From positions 1-22,212 of the IMG/VR virus record IMGVR_UViG_3300046028_001991: 22,212 bases of DNA. One strand, 5' to 3'. The DNA is from a virus. Numbering within the stretch: position 1 is the stretch's first letter; each line of letters opens with the position of its first letter. This document shows positions 7,103-14,730 of the stretch, one piece after another. The translations under genes were made by a program, and so were the position numbers. The notes beneath the pieces are model-generated. The model was given only the letters and a program-made list of their open reading frames with translations. It did no database searches and was not told where the DNA came from.

Positions 7103-7459
7103 TTATGCCGCAGGCGTCGCCCAAGGCAAAGGAGGCTGGATAACTGGCGGGTTAATTTGCGCATCAAGTTGATTGACAACGCCAGCCTCGGTGGTGAACT
7201 GGTCAACGCCGTTGCCCCAGCACCAGCCCAGCACTTGGTCTTGAGTTAGATCAGTGTACGGCGTGAACGTACCGCCTTCTGCGGGCTGTGGAAACGAACA
7301 AGTACCGTATGAGGTGGCGTTGTAAGTCACTTCAGGCGTTCCTGCTGTCTCTGTGCCATTACAGCGCCAGCCTGCGGTCAAGACGACTTCTGAATGGCCG
7401 TTGATGGTGGTAGTGGATGCTTGCATCCATTCGATAACCCAAGTTGTTGTTGCTGACAT
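7103..7459 (-). CDS. Conserved phage protein, 118 aa (DUF7936-like)
   Basis: This is a soluble, strand-rich protein. It starts MSATTTWVIEWMQAS, has a beta core with EVVLTAGWRCNG and YGTCSFPQP, then GGTFTPYTDLTQDQVLGWCW, and a Pro-rich C-terminus PPVIQPPLPWATPAA. I have seen this pattern (W-V-I-E-W-M then G-W-R-C-N-G then L-T-Q-D-x-V-L-x-W-C-W) in small proteins next to tail fibres of freshwater phages. I think it is the DUF7936 group, but the number is from memory. The three Cys and the Trp pair are notable. The start has a clear AAAGGAAATGTC Shine-Dalgarno and the gene follows the 997-aa fibre by 19 bases. A fibre accessory or tip-associated role is only a guess from position. Confidence 0.8.
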   Translation of the reverse strand: MSATTTWVIEWMQASTTTINGHSEVVLTAGWRCNGTETAGTPEVTYNATSYGTCSFPQPAEGGTFTPYTDLTQDQVLGWCWGNGVDQFTTEAGVVNQLDAQINPPVIQPPLPWATPAA

Positions 7460-7478
7460 GACATTTCCTTTTTAAAAA

Positions 7479-10472
7479 TTAACTAGCTAATCCCACAAAC
7501 GAGGCAATACAGCCTCCGCCAGTGACGACGCCAGAGTCGTTGATCCAAGTTACCTGCACCTTTACTGCACCGCCAACGCCGTCGCCTGTAATTGCAACAG
7601 AAGAAAGTGGGTTTGTTCCGCGACTTACAGAAGACACCAGCGTAAAAGCTGTAGGAGACGCTCCATTGCTGGTCGTGTTCAAAGCATAAATAGCCGAGAG
7701 TCCGTTGCCTCCAGAATTCCCGGTTGCGTTAATGTAGACATGGCCTGCCACATAGCCATTTAAAAGTGCTCCATTTGCATTGAGCAATCTTAAAACGTCA
7801 GTTGTTGCATTGTTGGTGGCGGTTGTTGTATTTGTTACATTCCAAAGACCAGTAGAAGTAGAGTTCCCAGACGAAATTTGTGATGTGGTTTGGTAGTTTG
7901 CAAAACCAGCAGTTGGGTTGTTTGTCGAAATTCCGAAGAGCCCAGCGCTTGTCAAACGGGCGCGTTCTGCTAGTGTTCCACCTTGATTTTTAGTCGCAAA
8001 CAACATCTCGCCAGTGTTGGTGGTTGCGCCATCGTTTTGAACTTGGATGTAGGCGTTCTCGCTGTTGGTATTGGCTGTTGACCAAAAACTCAAACGACGC
8101 TCCGTTGACACATCTGTGATTAGCGCAACAGTACCGCCAGACACAGAAAGTCTGCCGTAAGCGCCTGTTGTTGCAATCATCAAATTGCCACTGGAGTCTA
8201 GGCGCATGCGCTCAGGTGCGGTCGTAAGTGAGCCATCAGGTGCCGTGCCAAAAGCCAAAGCCGTTGCACCTGTCGTACCGTTTTCCAACACCGCTGAAAC
8301 ACGGGCATAGGTAGTTGCTGGACCCCAATTTGAATTATTCAAATGGAAACCAATGGTGGCTTGATTTCCCGCAACCCCAGTAGCGCTGTTAAATATAGAA
8401 ACCTGTTCTGTGGTGTTTGAGGTTGCGCCTGTTACATCGCGAAGGACGGTCAGTCTTCCGGTGGGCGAACTTGTTCCAATACCCAGACCTGTGCTGGTCA
8501 GGCGCATTTGTTCTGCACTGTTGGTATAAAAATAAATTGGCTTTGTGCCTAAGTCGCCAATAAATGTTCCAGTGCTATCTTGACCAAAAACGGATGAATT
8601 AGCCCCTACTGTGTTGTATAAATATGAAGCAGAGCCTGTTGAAATTACTTCAATCTGTTTTCCAGAAAACGATGAAGACACAGTCAATTTTGTTGTAGGT
8701 AAAGTCGTCCCAATACCCAGACCTGTGCTGGTCAGGCGCATATACTCTGATGAAGCATCGTAATTTGTCCACGCCAATGTTTCAGCGCGGGACTGCAAAA
8801 TGCCGCTTGAGTTTGTAAGAATCAGGCCTGCTTTTGTAGCTCCACCTGAGTTGGTAAAAGTTAACGCACTGTACGCGCCAGAAGAAGCCAATGTTGCAGT
8901 TGCAACAGAAGCTGAAACACCAAAATTGCTACCATCAAACGTCAGCGCAGAACCAGTGGTCAGGACTTTGGAGCCGTTGAGATAGGCTACACCGTTTGCT
9001 GTTCCACCAGACAAAGTGGTGGAGCCTGCAATGTAAGCGTCACCAGCCAAGTACAAATTGCGAGGACGAAGCCCACCAGAATTTCCAATATCGTAAGTGT
9101 TATCCACAAACTGCAAATTGGTGTTCATCAACATGTTGCCATTTGCCGCCAAGACTGTGTAAATTAGTCTGCTGTTGGCGTAGTCGTACATTCCAAAGTC
9201 GTTAGCACCACCAGTGCCGATGTTTCCGCCACCAATTGCCCACTTGCTTGTTCCGCTTGACTGAAAAGTTATCTGCGTAGCATACGCGCCAGCGCCCGTA
9301 GGCGCGCTTAAATTTAGGACGGCACTGCTGGCCGAGGAAATCATGCTGTGAGTAACAACAGCAGAACTTTGTTGCGTTACGCTTGACGCCCCATAAAACA
9401 CATTACCAGATGCCACATACAACGAGTACGGGTTGTTGATCGTGACGTTCGTGCCAGCGCTTGGAGCGCCCGCAATGTACAGAGTCGCTGCGTTGGTGTA
9501 AGTGACGCTGGTATTGGTCGCGGCGATCGGCGTGATGGCCAAAGAGCTGATCGCGCCAGCGGCGTTGGTTGCACCAATCGCGGAAGTGGTGTCGGTCACC
9601 GTGCCGGTACCGATGTACAGCTTGGCTGGCGCGGTCAGCGAGAACACCGCCGTGCCGTTGAAGTTGGAGTCACCCAAGGTCAGCGTCTTGACCAGCGTGC
9701 TGAAGCCAGTATTCGACAGGCCGGTGGTCGACAGAGTCGTGCCGTTGAAGGTCAGGTTCGCTGAGTCAGCCTCAAGGCCCGCTGTGCTGCTGATAACCAC
9801 CCGGCCAGAGGTCAGGCTGGTGTTGGTGATGCTGGAGCTGGAAACGCCCGTCAGGCCCGTCAGAGCGGTCACCCACTGAGGCGCGGTGCCGGACGAGGAC
9901 ATGATGCGGTTTGCAGCGCCGATGGCCAAGAAGGTGGTGGTGTCGACTGCCGACTGGTACGGGACCGAGCCAGCGAGGCCGCCAGCAAGGTTGTTGGCCG
10001 TTTGCACAGTCACACTGGTGGGGGCAACCCACTGAGGCACCGAGCCGGTCGAGGTCAGGATGTAGTTGACCGTGCCGATGCCAAGCTTGGACAGCGTGTT
10101 GGTGGCCGACGAGTACAGGATGTCGCCTTGGGTATAGGCAGACTGCGCCGTGCCGCCGTAGATCGCGCCAAGGGCGTTGGTGAGGTTCAGCGTGGTCAGC
10201 GTGGTGGTGCTAGTCCCGCTGTTGAACGTCATGGCGGCATTACCAGCCAGAGCGCCCGCGTTGTTGTACTGGATCTGAGTGGTTGCACCGCCGATCGAGC
10301 CCGTGCCCTTGGTGGCCAGAACTTGGACAACGCCGCCGTTGTCCTTGTAATACAGCTTTCCGTCGGTGATGTTGATCGCCAACTCTCCGCTGGTCAGGTT
10401 GCCAGCGACCGGGGCCGTTGAGGCGGTGGTCGAGTAGTAGAGTTGAATCGGTGTGTAGTTCGTTGCAGCCAT
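7479..10472 (-). CDS. Giant tail fibre, 997 aa, with a compositionally distinct C-terminal two-thirds
   Basis: This is a Thr/Ser/Gly/Asn-rich fibre. The N-terminus has the common docking motif SGELAINITDGKLYYKDNGG (residues 28-47). Residues 105-150 form a GGT-x5-YT-x-GD-x-LY...TLSKL...P-x-W module, with a weaker second copy near 170-200. Residues about 280-360 carry the repeated LYIAG/NPYSLYVASG motif. Further on are YDIGNSGGLRPRNLYLAGD and two copies of MRLTSTGLGIGT, typical of intertwined beta-prism shafts. The tail end (GAVKVQVTWINDSGVVTGGG) should be the receptor-binding tip. From about base 9400 leftward the DNA becomes clearly AT-richer and codon use changes, so the distal part may have been acquired by recombination. 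The start has GAGGAAAAATT upstream. I see no C-terminal intramolecular chaperone. Confidence 0.88.
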   Translation of the reverse strand: MAATNYTPIQLYYSTTASTAPVAGNLTSGELAINITDGKLYYKDNGGVVQVLATKGTGSIGGATTQIQYNNAGALAGNAAMTFNSGTSTTTLTTLNLTNALGAIYGGTAQSAYTQGDILYSSATNTLSKLGIGTVNYILTSTGSVPQWVAPTSVTVQTANNLAGGLAGSVPYQSAVDTTTFLAIGAANRIMSSSGTAPQWVTALTGLTGVSSSSITNTSLTSGRVVISSTAGLEADSANLTFNGTTLSTTGLSNTGFSTLVKTLTLGDSNFNGTAVFSLTAPAKLYIGTGTVTDTTSAIGATNAAGAISSLAITPIAATNTSVTYTNAATLYIAGAPSAGTNVTINNPYSLYVASGNVFYGASSVTQQSSAVVTHSMISSASSAVLNLSAPTGAGAYATQITFQSSGTSKWAIGGGNIGTGGANDFGMYDYANSRLIYTVLAANGNMLMNTNLQFVDNTYDIGNSGGLRPRNLYLAGDAYIAGSTTLSGGTANGVAYLNGSKVLTTGSALTFDGSNFGVSASVATATLASSGAYSALTFTNSGGATKAGLILTNSSGILQSRAETLAWTNYDASSEYMRLTSTGLGIGTTLPTTKLTVSSSFSGKQIEVISTGSASYLYNTVGANSSVFGQDSTGTFIGDLGTKPIYFYTNSAEQMRLTSTGLGIGTSSPTGRLTVLRDVTGATSNTTEQVSIFNSATGVAGNQATIGFHLNNSNWGPATTYARVSAVLENGTTGATALAFGTAPDGSLTTAPERMRLDSSGNLMIATTGAYGRLSVSGGTVALITDVSTERRLSFWSTANTNSENAYIQVQNDGATTNTGEMLFATKNQGGTLAERARLTSAGLFGISTNNPTAGFANYQTTSQISSGNSTSTGLWNVTNTTTATNNATTDVLRLLNANGALLNGYVAGHVYINATGNSGGNGLSAIYALNTTSNGASPTAFTLVSSVSRGTNPLSSVAITGDGVGGAVKVQVTWINDSGVVTGGGCIASFVGLAS
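8476..8507. repeat. Direct repeat, copy A (32 bp) inside the 997-aa fibre gene
   Basis: The sequence CCAATACCCAGACCTGTGCT followed by GGTCAGGCGCAT is identical to the copy at 8710-8741. It encodes the repeated MRLTSTGLGIG fibre motif. The copies are 234 bases (78 codons) apart, in frame. Confidence 0.9.
8710..8741. repeat. Direct repeat, copy B (32 bp) inside the 997-aa fibre gene
   Basis: An exact copy of 8476-8507. Perfect identity at the DNA level, while flanking codons differ, suggests recent duplication or gene conversion of a fibre shaft unit. It could support in-frame deletion or expansion. Confidence 0.9.
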
Positions 10473-10481
10473 AATTTTTCC

Positions 10482-12773
10482 TCAGAAAGTTCCGCCAGAG
10501 ATCCCAGACCAAACGGGTCCAGTTGCTCCAGCCGTCAGCACTTGACCTTGAGTCCCAAGCGCTAGTTTAGACAATGTAGTCGTGCCGCTTGCATAAAGCG
10601 TGTCCCCGGCGGTGTAACTCGTCAAATTCGTACCACCCAAATTCACCGGCACAGTGGTCAAAGAGATGACCGTGCCCGTCACAACGATGGGCGAAGTGCC
10701 TGTGTAGACCGGGGCGCTGCTGAATTCGGCAAACTCAATTGAGGTTGCGCCGAAGACGATCACACCAACGGTAGACACGACAAACGAGGTGTTCTTGTTG
10801 ACCGTGCCGTTCTGGGTGAAGAAATAGTCGTTCTGACTGAGCTGGTTCTGGCCGTTGCCGTAGGTGTCGGCGTCGGTTGACCGGGTCAGGACGGTGCCGC
10901 CGGTCGCCCATGTGTACACGCCGTTGTAGGCTTGGTTCACCTCGTCCTTGACCAGCACGCGGTTGGTGTTGAGCAGGGTGTAGCCGTCCAGCACCGTCAG
11001 GGCCACAGACAGCGTAATGGTTGCGCCAACACCAACGCCTGCGCCGCCGGGCTGGTTGTAGGTCACCGTGCCGCCAGTGATGGATGCGAGGCTGGCCGTG
11101 GTGGCCGCCTGCACCGGCTGGTGGAAGGTCAGGCCCACGGACACGCTGGTGTCGACGTACTGCTTGGTGGCAAGCTGAAGGGCCGTTGTCGGGTCCTGAG
11201 TCACAGCCACCGAGGTCAGGCCGCCCAAGGTCAGCGAGCTGGCACCCAAAGCAATTGCTGTGGTGCCCACCGTCACCGAGCTATTGGTCAGCGAGCTGTT
11301 GGCAATGTTGGAAAGCGTATTGGTCGCGCCGCTGATGGTTTTGTTCGTCAGTGTCTGCGTACCGGTCAGCGTGACCACGGTCGTGTCGATGCCCACGGTG
11401 ACCGCAGAAGAGCCGTTGTAGCTCGTTCCGGTCAGGCCGGTGCCCAAGGTGAGGGCGAACAGGTTTGAGCCCAGCGAGACGCCGGAGATCGTGCTGTTGG
11501 TCAGTGACGAGTTGCCGATGTTGGTCAGGGTGTTGCCCGTGCCGCTGATCGACTTGTTGGTCAGGGTGTCGGTGGTGGTCCGAGCCACCAAGGTGTCCGT
11601 GATCGTCGGCAGAGTCAGCGTGCCGGTGTTGACGATGGTGGCAATCACCGGGGCCGTCAGCGTCTTGTTGGTCAGCGTCTGGGCGGCGGTGTTGGTGGTG
11701 ACGGTGGCAGTCAGAACAGTGGCCGCAGCCATGTTGAACGTGCCGCCGGTCACCGTCTTGCTGGTGAAGGTCAGGGCGGTAGGCAGCGACAGCACCACGA
11801 CTGACGTGCCCGTTGCAGTAATTTCGTTGGCCGTGCCGGAGACGGACGCCACTGCGCCGATAGCCGCAGGGGTGATTGTCACGTTGGACGCGGCAGTGAG
11901 CTGGCCCTGAGCGTTGACAGTGAAACTGCCCACCTGAGTGCCGGAGCCGTATGCGCCAGCCACCACCGTGGTGTTGGTGATCGAAATTGTGCCCACGCCA
12001 GTGATGGGGCCGCCGGTCAGACCTGTCCCAGTGTCCACCTGAGTGACGCCGCCAGACAAGGAGAATTGACGCCATGTGCCAGCAGAGTAGCCCTCGTAGG
12101 CGCTGTCCGAGCTGTTGTAACGGATCTTGCCAGCCACGCCAGAAGGTCGCTGGCCAGTGGTTCCCACGGGGATCAGGATCGCGCCAGTGCCGGGGATGAC
12201 GGGGTTGGACGCCAGACCGATGGTTGGATAGCCAGCAGTGCCGTCCGCGTTGAACACGACGGTCTGGTCGGCCACGCCGTTGATCTGGGTGGCAGACAGT
12301 GCGCCAGCCGATGTGATCGTCATCAGGCCGTTGGCGCTCAGGTTGGCCAAATTCAGGACTTGGCCAGTCAGGGAGGTCGTTGGGTTGCCCGCGAAGCCGT
12401 CGCCGTCCGCGATGGACAGGCCAGCACCAGAAACGGCAATTGAGCGGTTCGTAATGGCCGTCGAGGACGTTTTGACTTGGAAGCCAGCAGCAGAGTTCAC
12501 CAGCGACAGCAAAGCGCCCGTGGTGCTGATGTTGAACAGGCCCTGCGCACCGCCGTCGGTGAGTGTCAGGCCATTGGTCGCGCCAACGTAGCGGCTGTTG
12601 GGCAGCTCGGGCGTCTGGATGACTGTCAGATAGCTGTAAGTCTGCGACGGGGCGGCAGCAATCGCACCCGTGGTCGTCTGCACAGTGACGCCGTTTTGAA
12701 CGATCGGAACGGACTCGGCCCCGGTGATGGGGCCAGCCGGTGGCAGTTGGAGGATGGTTACTTGTGCGGACAT
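10482..12773 (-). CDS. Long tail fibre, 763 aa, with TLTNK repeats
   Basis: The N-terminus (ILQLPPAGPITGAESVPIVQ, residues 7-26) is a fibre anchor also seen in the 361-aa fibre at 14731-15816. Residues about 203-238 hold the common GQRPSGVAGKIRYNSS module. Residues 264-306 hold the AYGSGTQVGSFTVNAQGQLT module. Residues 365-500 contain the TLTNK repeats. Residues 530-690 form the LATKQYVD...NRVLVKDE...NGVYTW...LTRSTDAD domain found in many fibres. The C-terminus (GGTNLTSYTAGDTLYASG to GISGGTF) mirrors an internal module of the neighbouring 997-aa fibre. Together these indicate an elongated beta-structured trimeric fibre. The ATG overlaps the previous gene's TAA (TAATG), and the 997-aa fibre follows after 9 bases. 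No catalytic depolymerase motif is seen. Confidence 0.88.
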   Translation of the reverse strand: MSAQVTILQLPPAGPITGAESVPIVQNGVTVQTTTGAIAAAPSQTYSYLTVIQTPELPNSRYVGATNGLTLTDGGAQGLFNISTTGALLSLVNSAAGFQVKTSSTAITNRSIAVSGAGLSIADGDGFAGNPTTSLTGQVLNLANLSANGLMTITSAGALSATQINGVADQTVVFNADGTAGYPTIGLASNPVIPGTGAILIPVGTTGQRPSGVAGKIRYNSSDSAYEGYSAGTWRQFSLSGGVTQVDTGTGLTGGPITGVGTISITNTTVVAGAYGSGTQVGSFTVNAQGQLTAASNVTITPAAIGAVASVSGTANEITATGTSVVVLSLPTALTFTSKTVTGGTFNMAAATVLTATVTTNTAAQTLTNKTLTAPVIATIVNTGTLTLPTITDTLVARTTTDTLTNKSISGTGNTLTNIGNSSLTNSTISGVSLGSNLFALTLGTGLTGTSYNGSSAVTVGIDTTVVTLTGTQTLTNKTISGATNTLSNIANSSLTNSSVTVGTTAIALGASSLTLGGLTSVAVTQDPTTALQLATKQYVDTSVSVGLTFHQPVQAATTASLASITGGTVTYNQPGGAGVGVGATITLSVALTVLDGYTLLNTNRVLVKDEVNQAYNGVYTWATGGTVLTRSTDADTYGNGQNQLSQNDYFFTQNGTVNKNTSFVVSTVGVIVFGATSIEFAEFSSAPVYTGTSPIVVTGTVISLTTVPVNLGGTNLTSYTAGDTLYASGTTTLSKLALGTQGQVLTAGATGPVWSGISGGTF
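11274..11360 (-). repeat. Protein-level repeat, copy 2, in the 763-aa fibre
   Basis: Residues 472-500 (TQTLTNKTISGATNTLSNIA, then NSSLTNSSV) repeat residues 402-430 with only conservative changes. The DNA is similar but not identical. Confidence 0.8.
11484..11570 (-). repeat. Protein-level repeat, copy 1, in the 763-aa fibre
   Basis: Residues 402-430 (DTLTNKSISGTGNTLTNIGN, then SSLTNSTIS). Together with a shorter unit near 365 (QTLTNKTLTAP) they form a shaft of TLTNK repeats typical of long phage fibres. Confidence 0.8.
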
Positions 12774-13135
12774 TATGTGCTCGTATTATTTGGTGGGCTC
12801 GGGGCAATAGTGTCCTTGTTCCCAGTCAAAGTTGGCGTTTGAGTGTTGCCCTCGGTCGAGATCTGGAACACGTTCGTGATTCCTCCGGTGACCAAGTAAT
12901 TGTCTCCCGCGTTCAATGGGGCGTCAGGTCGTGGAAACCGAATCGTTATCTTTTCGGTTTTGCGAGCAGGCAGCCGATAGGGGTCAAGCTGATCTGCACA
13001 GCCCTCGTTGCACACCCTGAGACCCGGAAAGTTGGGGTCGTTGCGCATCACGGCGTGCGGGCGCTTCATCTTGCAGCGGTCGCATATCGCAATTGCGATG
13101 TCAGAGTATCCGAGGGTGTCCAGAAAGATGGCCAT
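12773..13135 (-). CDS. Neck-region Cys4 (putative zinc-binding) protein, 120 aa
   Basis: The N-terminal half has four cysteines arranged like a zinc ribbon: CDRC at 18-21 and CNEGC at 42-46, separated by a KMKRPHAVMRNDPNFPGLRV loop. This is followed by DPYRLPARKTEKITIRFPRP. The second pair is C-x3-C rather than the usual C-x2-C. The C-terminal 40 residues are low-complexity Thr/Pro/Asn and probably flexible. I recall proteins starting this way (CDRC...KRPxxxL...PGLRVC...DPYRL) beside neck genes in environmental podoviruses, where they are uncharacterised. Position, three bases after the neck adaptor gene and overlapping the fibre gene as TAATG, suggests a role in attaching fibres to the neck. 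Structural zinc is inferred from the spacing only. Confidence 0.8.
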   Translation of the reverse strand: MAIFLDTLGYSDIAIAICDRCKMKRPHAVMRNDPNFPGLRVCNEGCADQLDPYRLPARKTEKITIRFPRPDAPLNAGDNYLVTGGITNVFQISTEGNTQTPTLTGNKDTIAPSPPNNTST

Positions 13136-13138
13136 CGG

Positions 13139-14200
13139 TCACCTTGTGTAGACAGAGATGTTCGGGGCAAAGTAGATCGGCGACTTGTCGCGCTCCTCTT
13201 CCTCGGCCATGCCAAGGTACTTTTCGGCTTGGCCTTCGAGGTACTGCACGCGAGCCATGTCCACGCCGGGCAGCTCAAGGCTCATCCGGTGAGACAACAT
13301 CATGATCACGGCCTCGTACCAGCGCTGAGGCACTTCCAGCTCACCGTACAGGTCGCCCACGTCCATGATCTGGCGCGAGTACCAAATGGTCATCTGGTAG
13401 AAGGCGTTCTGGGGCGTTGGCCAAAGCACGATCTCGCTCTGCGGGATGGTGCGGTTGAACCAATACTGGAACGGCTGATTGGCCGTGAAGTTCTTGTTGG
13501 GCAGGTTCGTGAAATCGTCGCGGTTCAGGCGCGACATGGTGATCTCGGTCGAATTGTTGCCAAGGTACAGCTCGCGCAGGTTCAACGTGGTGCCGCCGTA
13601 GGCGCGGATGCGGTAGAAGGGCACGGTCTGTCCGTTGGCCACGTCCATCCACACCCACTCGTTGTTGACCACGGGGATGGTGCCCAGATCCATCAAAGTG
13701 GACCAAGTGACGCCGTCGAGCGAGTATTCGTAGATGATCGACCAATTGCCACTGGCTGCGGGCAAAAAGCCGATGGAGCCAATGAAAACTGGGTTCGAGG
13801 GGCCGTAATTGACCGTGAAGTTGCCGTTGGGCGTGATCTGGGTGCAAATGGTCTCGACGTTGCCGTCATAGAGGTTGGCCACCGCGCCGCCCGCCGAGGT
13901 GGTGTACGCGCCATCAGGGCGGTTCATCCAGCGATACAGGGCGTTGAGCACGTCATTGCCGCCAAGGGGCAGCAGGTAGGTGGCGCGGTCAGGCGAAAAG
14001 CCGTAGACCTTCTTGTCGATGGCCCAATACTGGATGCCGATGTTGATCAGGTTGGACAGCAAGAAAAACAGAGACTCACGAGCGCTCAGGACCTGCTCAG
14101 AGGTCAGCTCTTCAGCCAATTTTCCGCAGCGCCGTGCGCCATGGTCAATCAGTGTTTGGACCGTTACGACGGTCGTTCCTACCGAGCCAGAATATGCCAT
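13139..14200 (-). CDS. Neck/adaptor protein with discoidin-like insert, 353 aa
   Basis: The ends look like a podoviral adaptor or head-completion protein. There is an N-terminal helical part (VQTLIDHGARRCGKLAEELT, ESLFFLLSNLINIGIQYWAI), the motif IVLWPTPQNAFYQMTIWYSR near residue 257, and a C-terminal helical domain (QRWYEAVIMMLSHRMSLELP, then a Glu-rich helix). These parallel the 211-aa adaptor at 5144-5779. Between them, residues about 100-215 read as an F5/8-type-C (discoidin)-like beta-sandwich: AVANLYDGN, SIGFLP, IIYEYSLDGVTWSTL, YRIRAYGG, LRELYLG. Such domains often bind carbohydrate. The protein should act at the portal-tail junction. The start has a good AAGGAAAAACG Shine-Dalgarno. 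The domain calls are by pattern; the adaptor assignment is the less certain of the two. Confidence 0.8.
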   Translation of the reverse strand: MAYSGSVGTTVVTVQTLIDHGARRCGKLAEELTSEQVLSARESLFFLLSNLINIGIQYWAIDKKVYGFSPDRATYLLPLGGNDVLNALYRWMNRPDGAYTTSAGGAVANLYDGNVETICTQITPNGNFTVNYGPSNPVFIGSIGFLPAASGNWSIIYEYSLDGVTWSTLMDLGTIPVVNNEWVWMDVANGQTVPFYRIRAYGGTTLNLRELYLGNNSTEITMSRLNRDDFTNLPNKNFTANQPFQYWFNRTIPQSEIVLWPTPQNAFYQMTIWYSRQIMDVGDLYGELEVPQRWYEAVIMMLSHRMSLELPGVDMARVQYLEGQAEKYLGMAEEEERDKSPIYFAPNISVYTR

Positions 14201-14209
14201 CGTTTTTCC

Positions 14210-14728
14210 TTACCAGCCGGGACAATCCCACCGCTTGAGCGATGCTTTGGCGCGTGGTGCGTCCCCTTTTGAATGCTCGACCACACCAGACATCCGAGCG
14301 CAAAAAGAATCCTTGCGCGGTCCGCCTTGCGGTTGTGGTGCTTTGAGGTGAGAACCTGTCTCTCGATTGTACTTGGCACGGCCCTTTTCGGTAAGGCCAG
14401 CGCCCTTTTCAACCGGCAACTTTTCACCCCGGCCAACAGCCAAGGAGACGCCGCCAGACTTCATTTTTGCCGTCTTGGCGGACTCCTTGAAGGCTTGCTT
14501 GGTTGGAGCGCCGGGAGCGCCGGGCTTGCGCATCTTCTCGCCAGAGCCCTCAGCGATCCGCTCGCGCTTGGCTTGGATGTTTTCGTACAGGCCGCCGCCC
14601 TTGAGCCCCTTGGCTTTGTCGGCAGCCGCAAACTCTTTGCCGACTTTTTGCGACACGCCACCAAACCCACCTTTGGTGTGGGCGGCAGCTTGCATCAAGC
14701 GGTGCTGGGCAGGAGACTTGCTTGGCAT
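14210..14728 (-). CDS. Basic KGG-type phage protein with DUF6321-like C-terminus, 172 aa
   Basis: The N-terminus (MPSKSPAQHRLMQAAAH, then GVSQKVGKEFAAADKAKG) matches a short, widely seen phage protein. The C-terminus (LTEKGRAKYNRETGSHLKAP, then KDSFCARMSGV and KASLKRWDCPGW) matches what I remember as DUF6321. The central part is Lys/Gly/Ala-rich and includes AKMKSGGVSLAVGRGEKLP. The protein is strongly basic and probably partly disordered, which could suit nucleic-acid or virion-interior binding, but no function is known to me. It lies between a fibre gene and the neck gene, two bases after the former. The Shine-Dalgarno is weak, so coupling to the upstream gene is likely. Confidence 0.8.
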   Translation of the reverse strand: MPSKSPAQHRLMQAAAHTKGGFGGVSQKVGKEFAAADKAKGLKGGGLYENIQAKRERIAEGSGEKMRKPGAPGAPTKQAFKESAKTAKMKSGGVSLAVGRGEKLPVEKGAGLTEKGRAKYNRETGSHLKAPQPQGGPRKDSFCARMSGVVEHSKGDAPRAKASLKRWDCPGW

Positions 14729-14730
14729 GA

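Noticed and set aside
11281-12807. Minus-strand 508-codon frame rich in His, Arg, Asp
   Set aside because: It is a frame-shifted shadow of the 763-aa fibre; its repetitive His/Arg composition comes from the Thr/Gly-rich fibre codons.
12740-14272. Long plus-strand open frame of 510 codons
   Set aside because: It lies antisense to the neck and Cys4 protein genes, is rich in Val/His/Arg/Gly with no recognisable domain, and is explained by the GC-rich codon pattern of the real genes.
14179-14436. Minus-strand 85-codon frame at the end of the KGG/DUF6321-like gene
   Set aside because: Out of frame with the well-supported 172-aa gene and running into its neighbour; no start signal.
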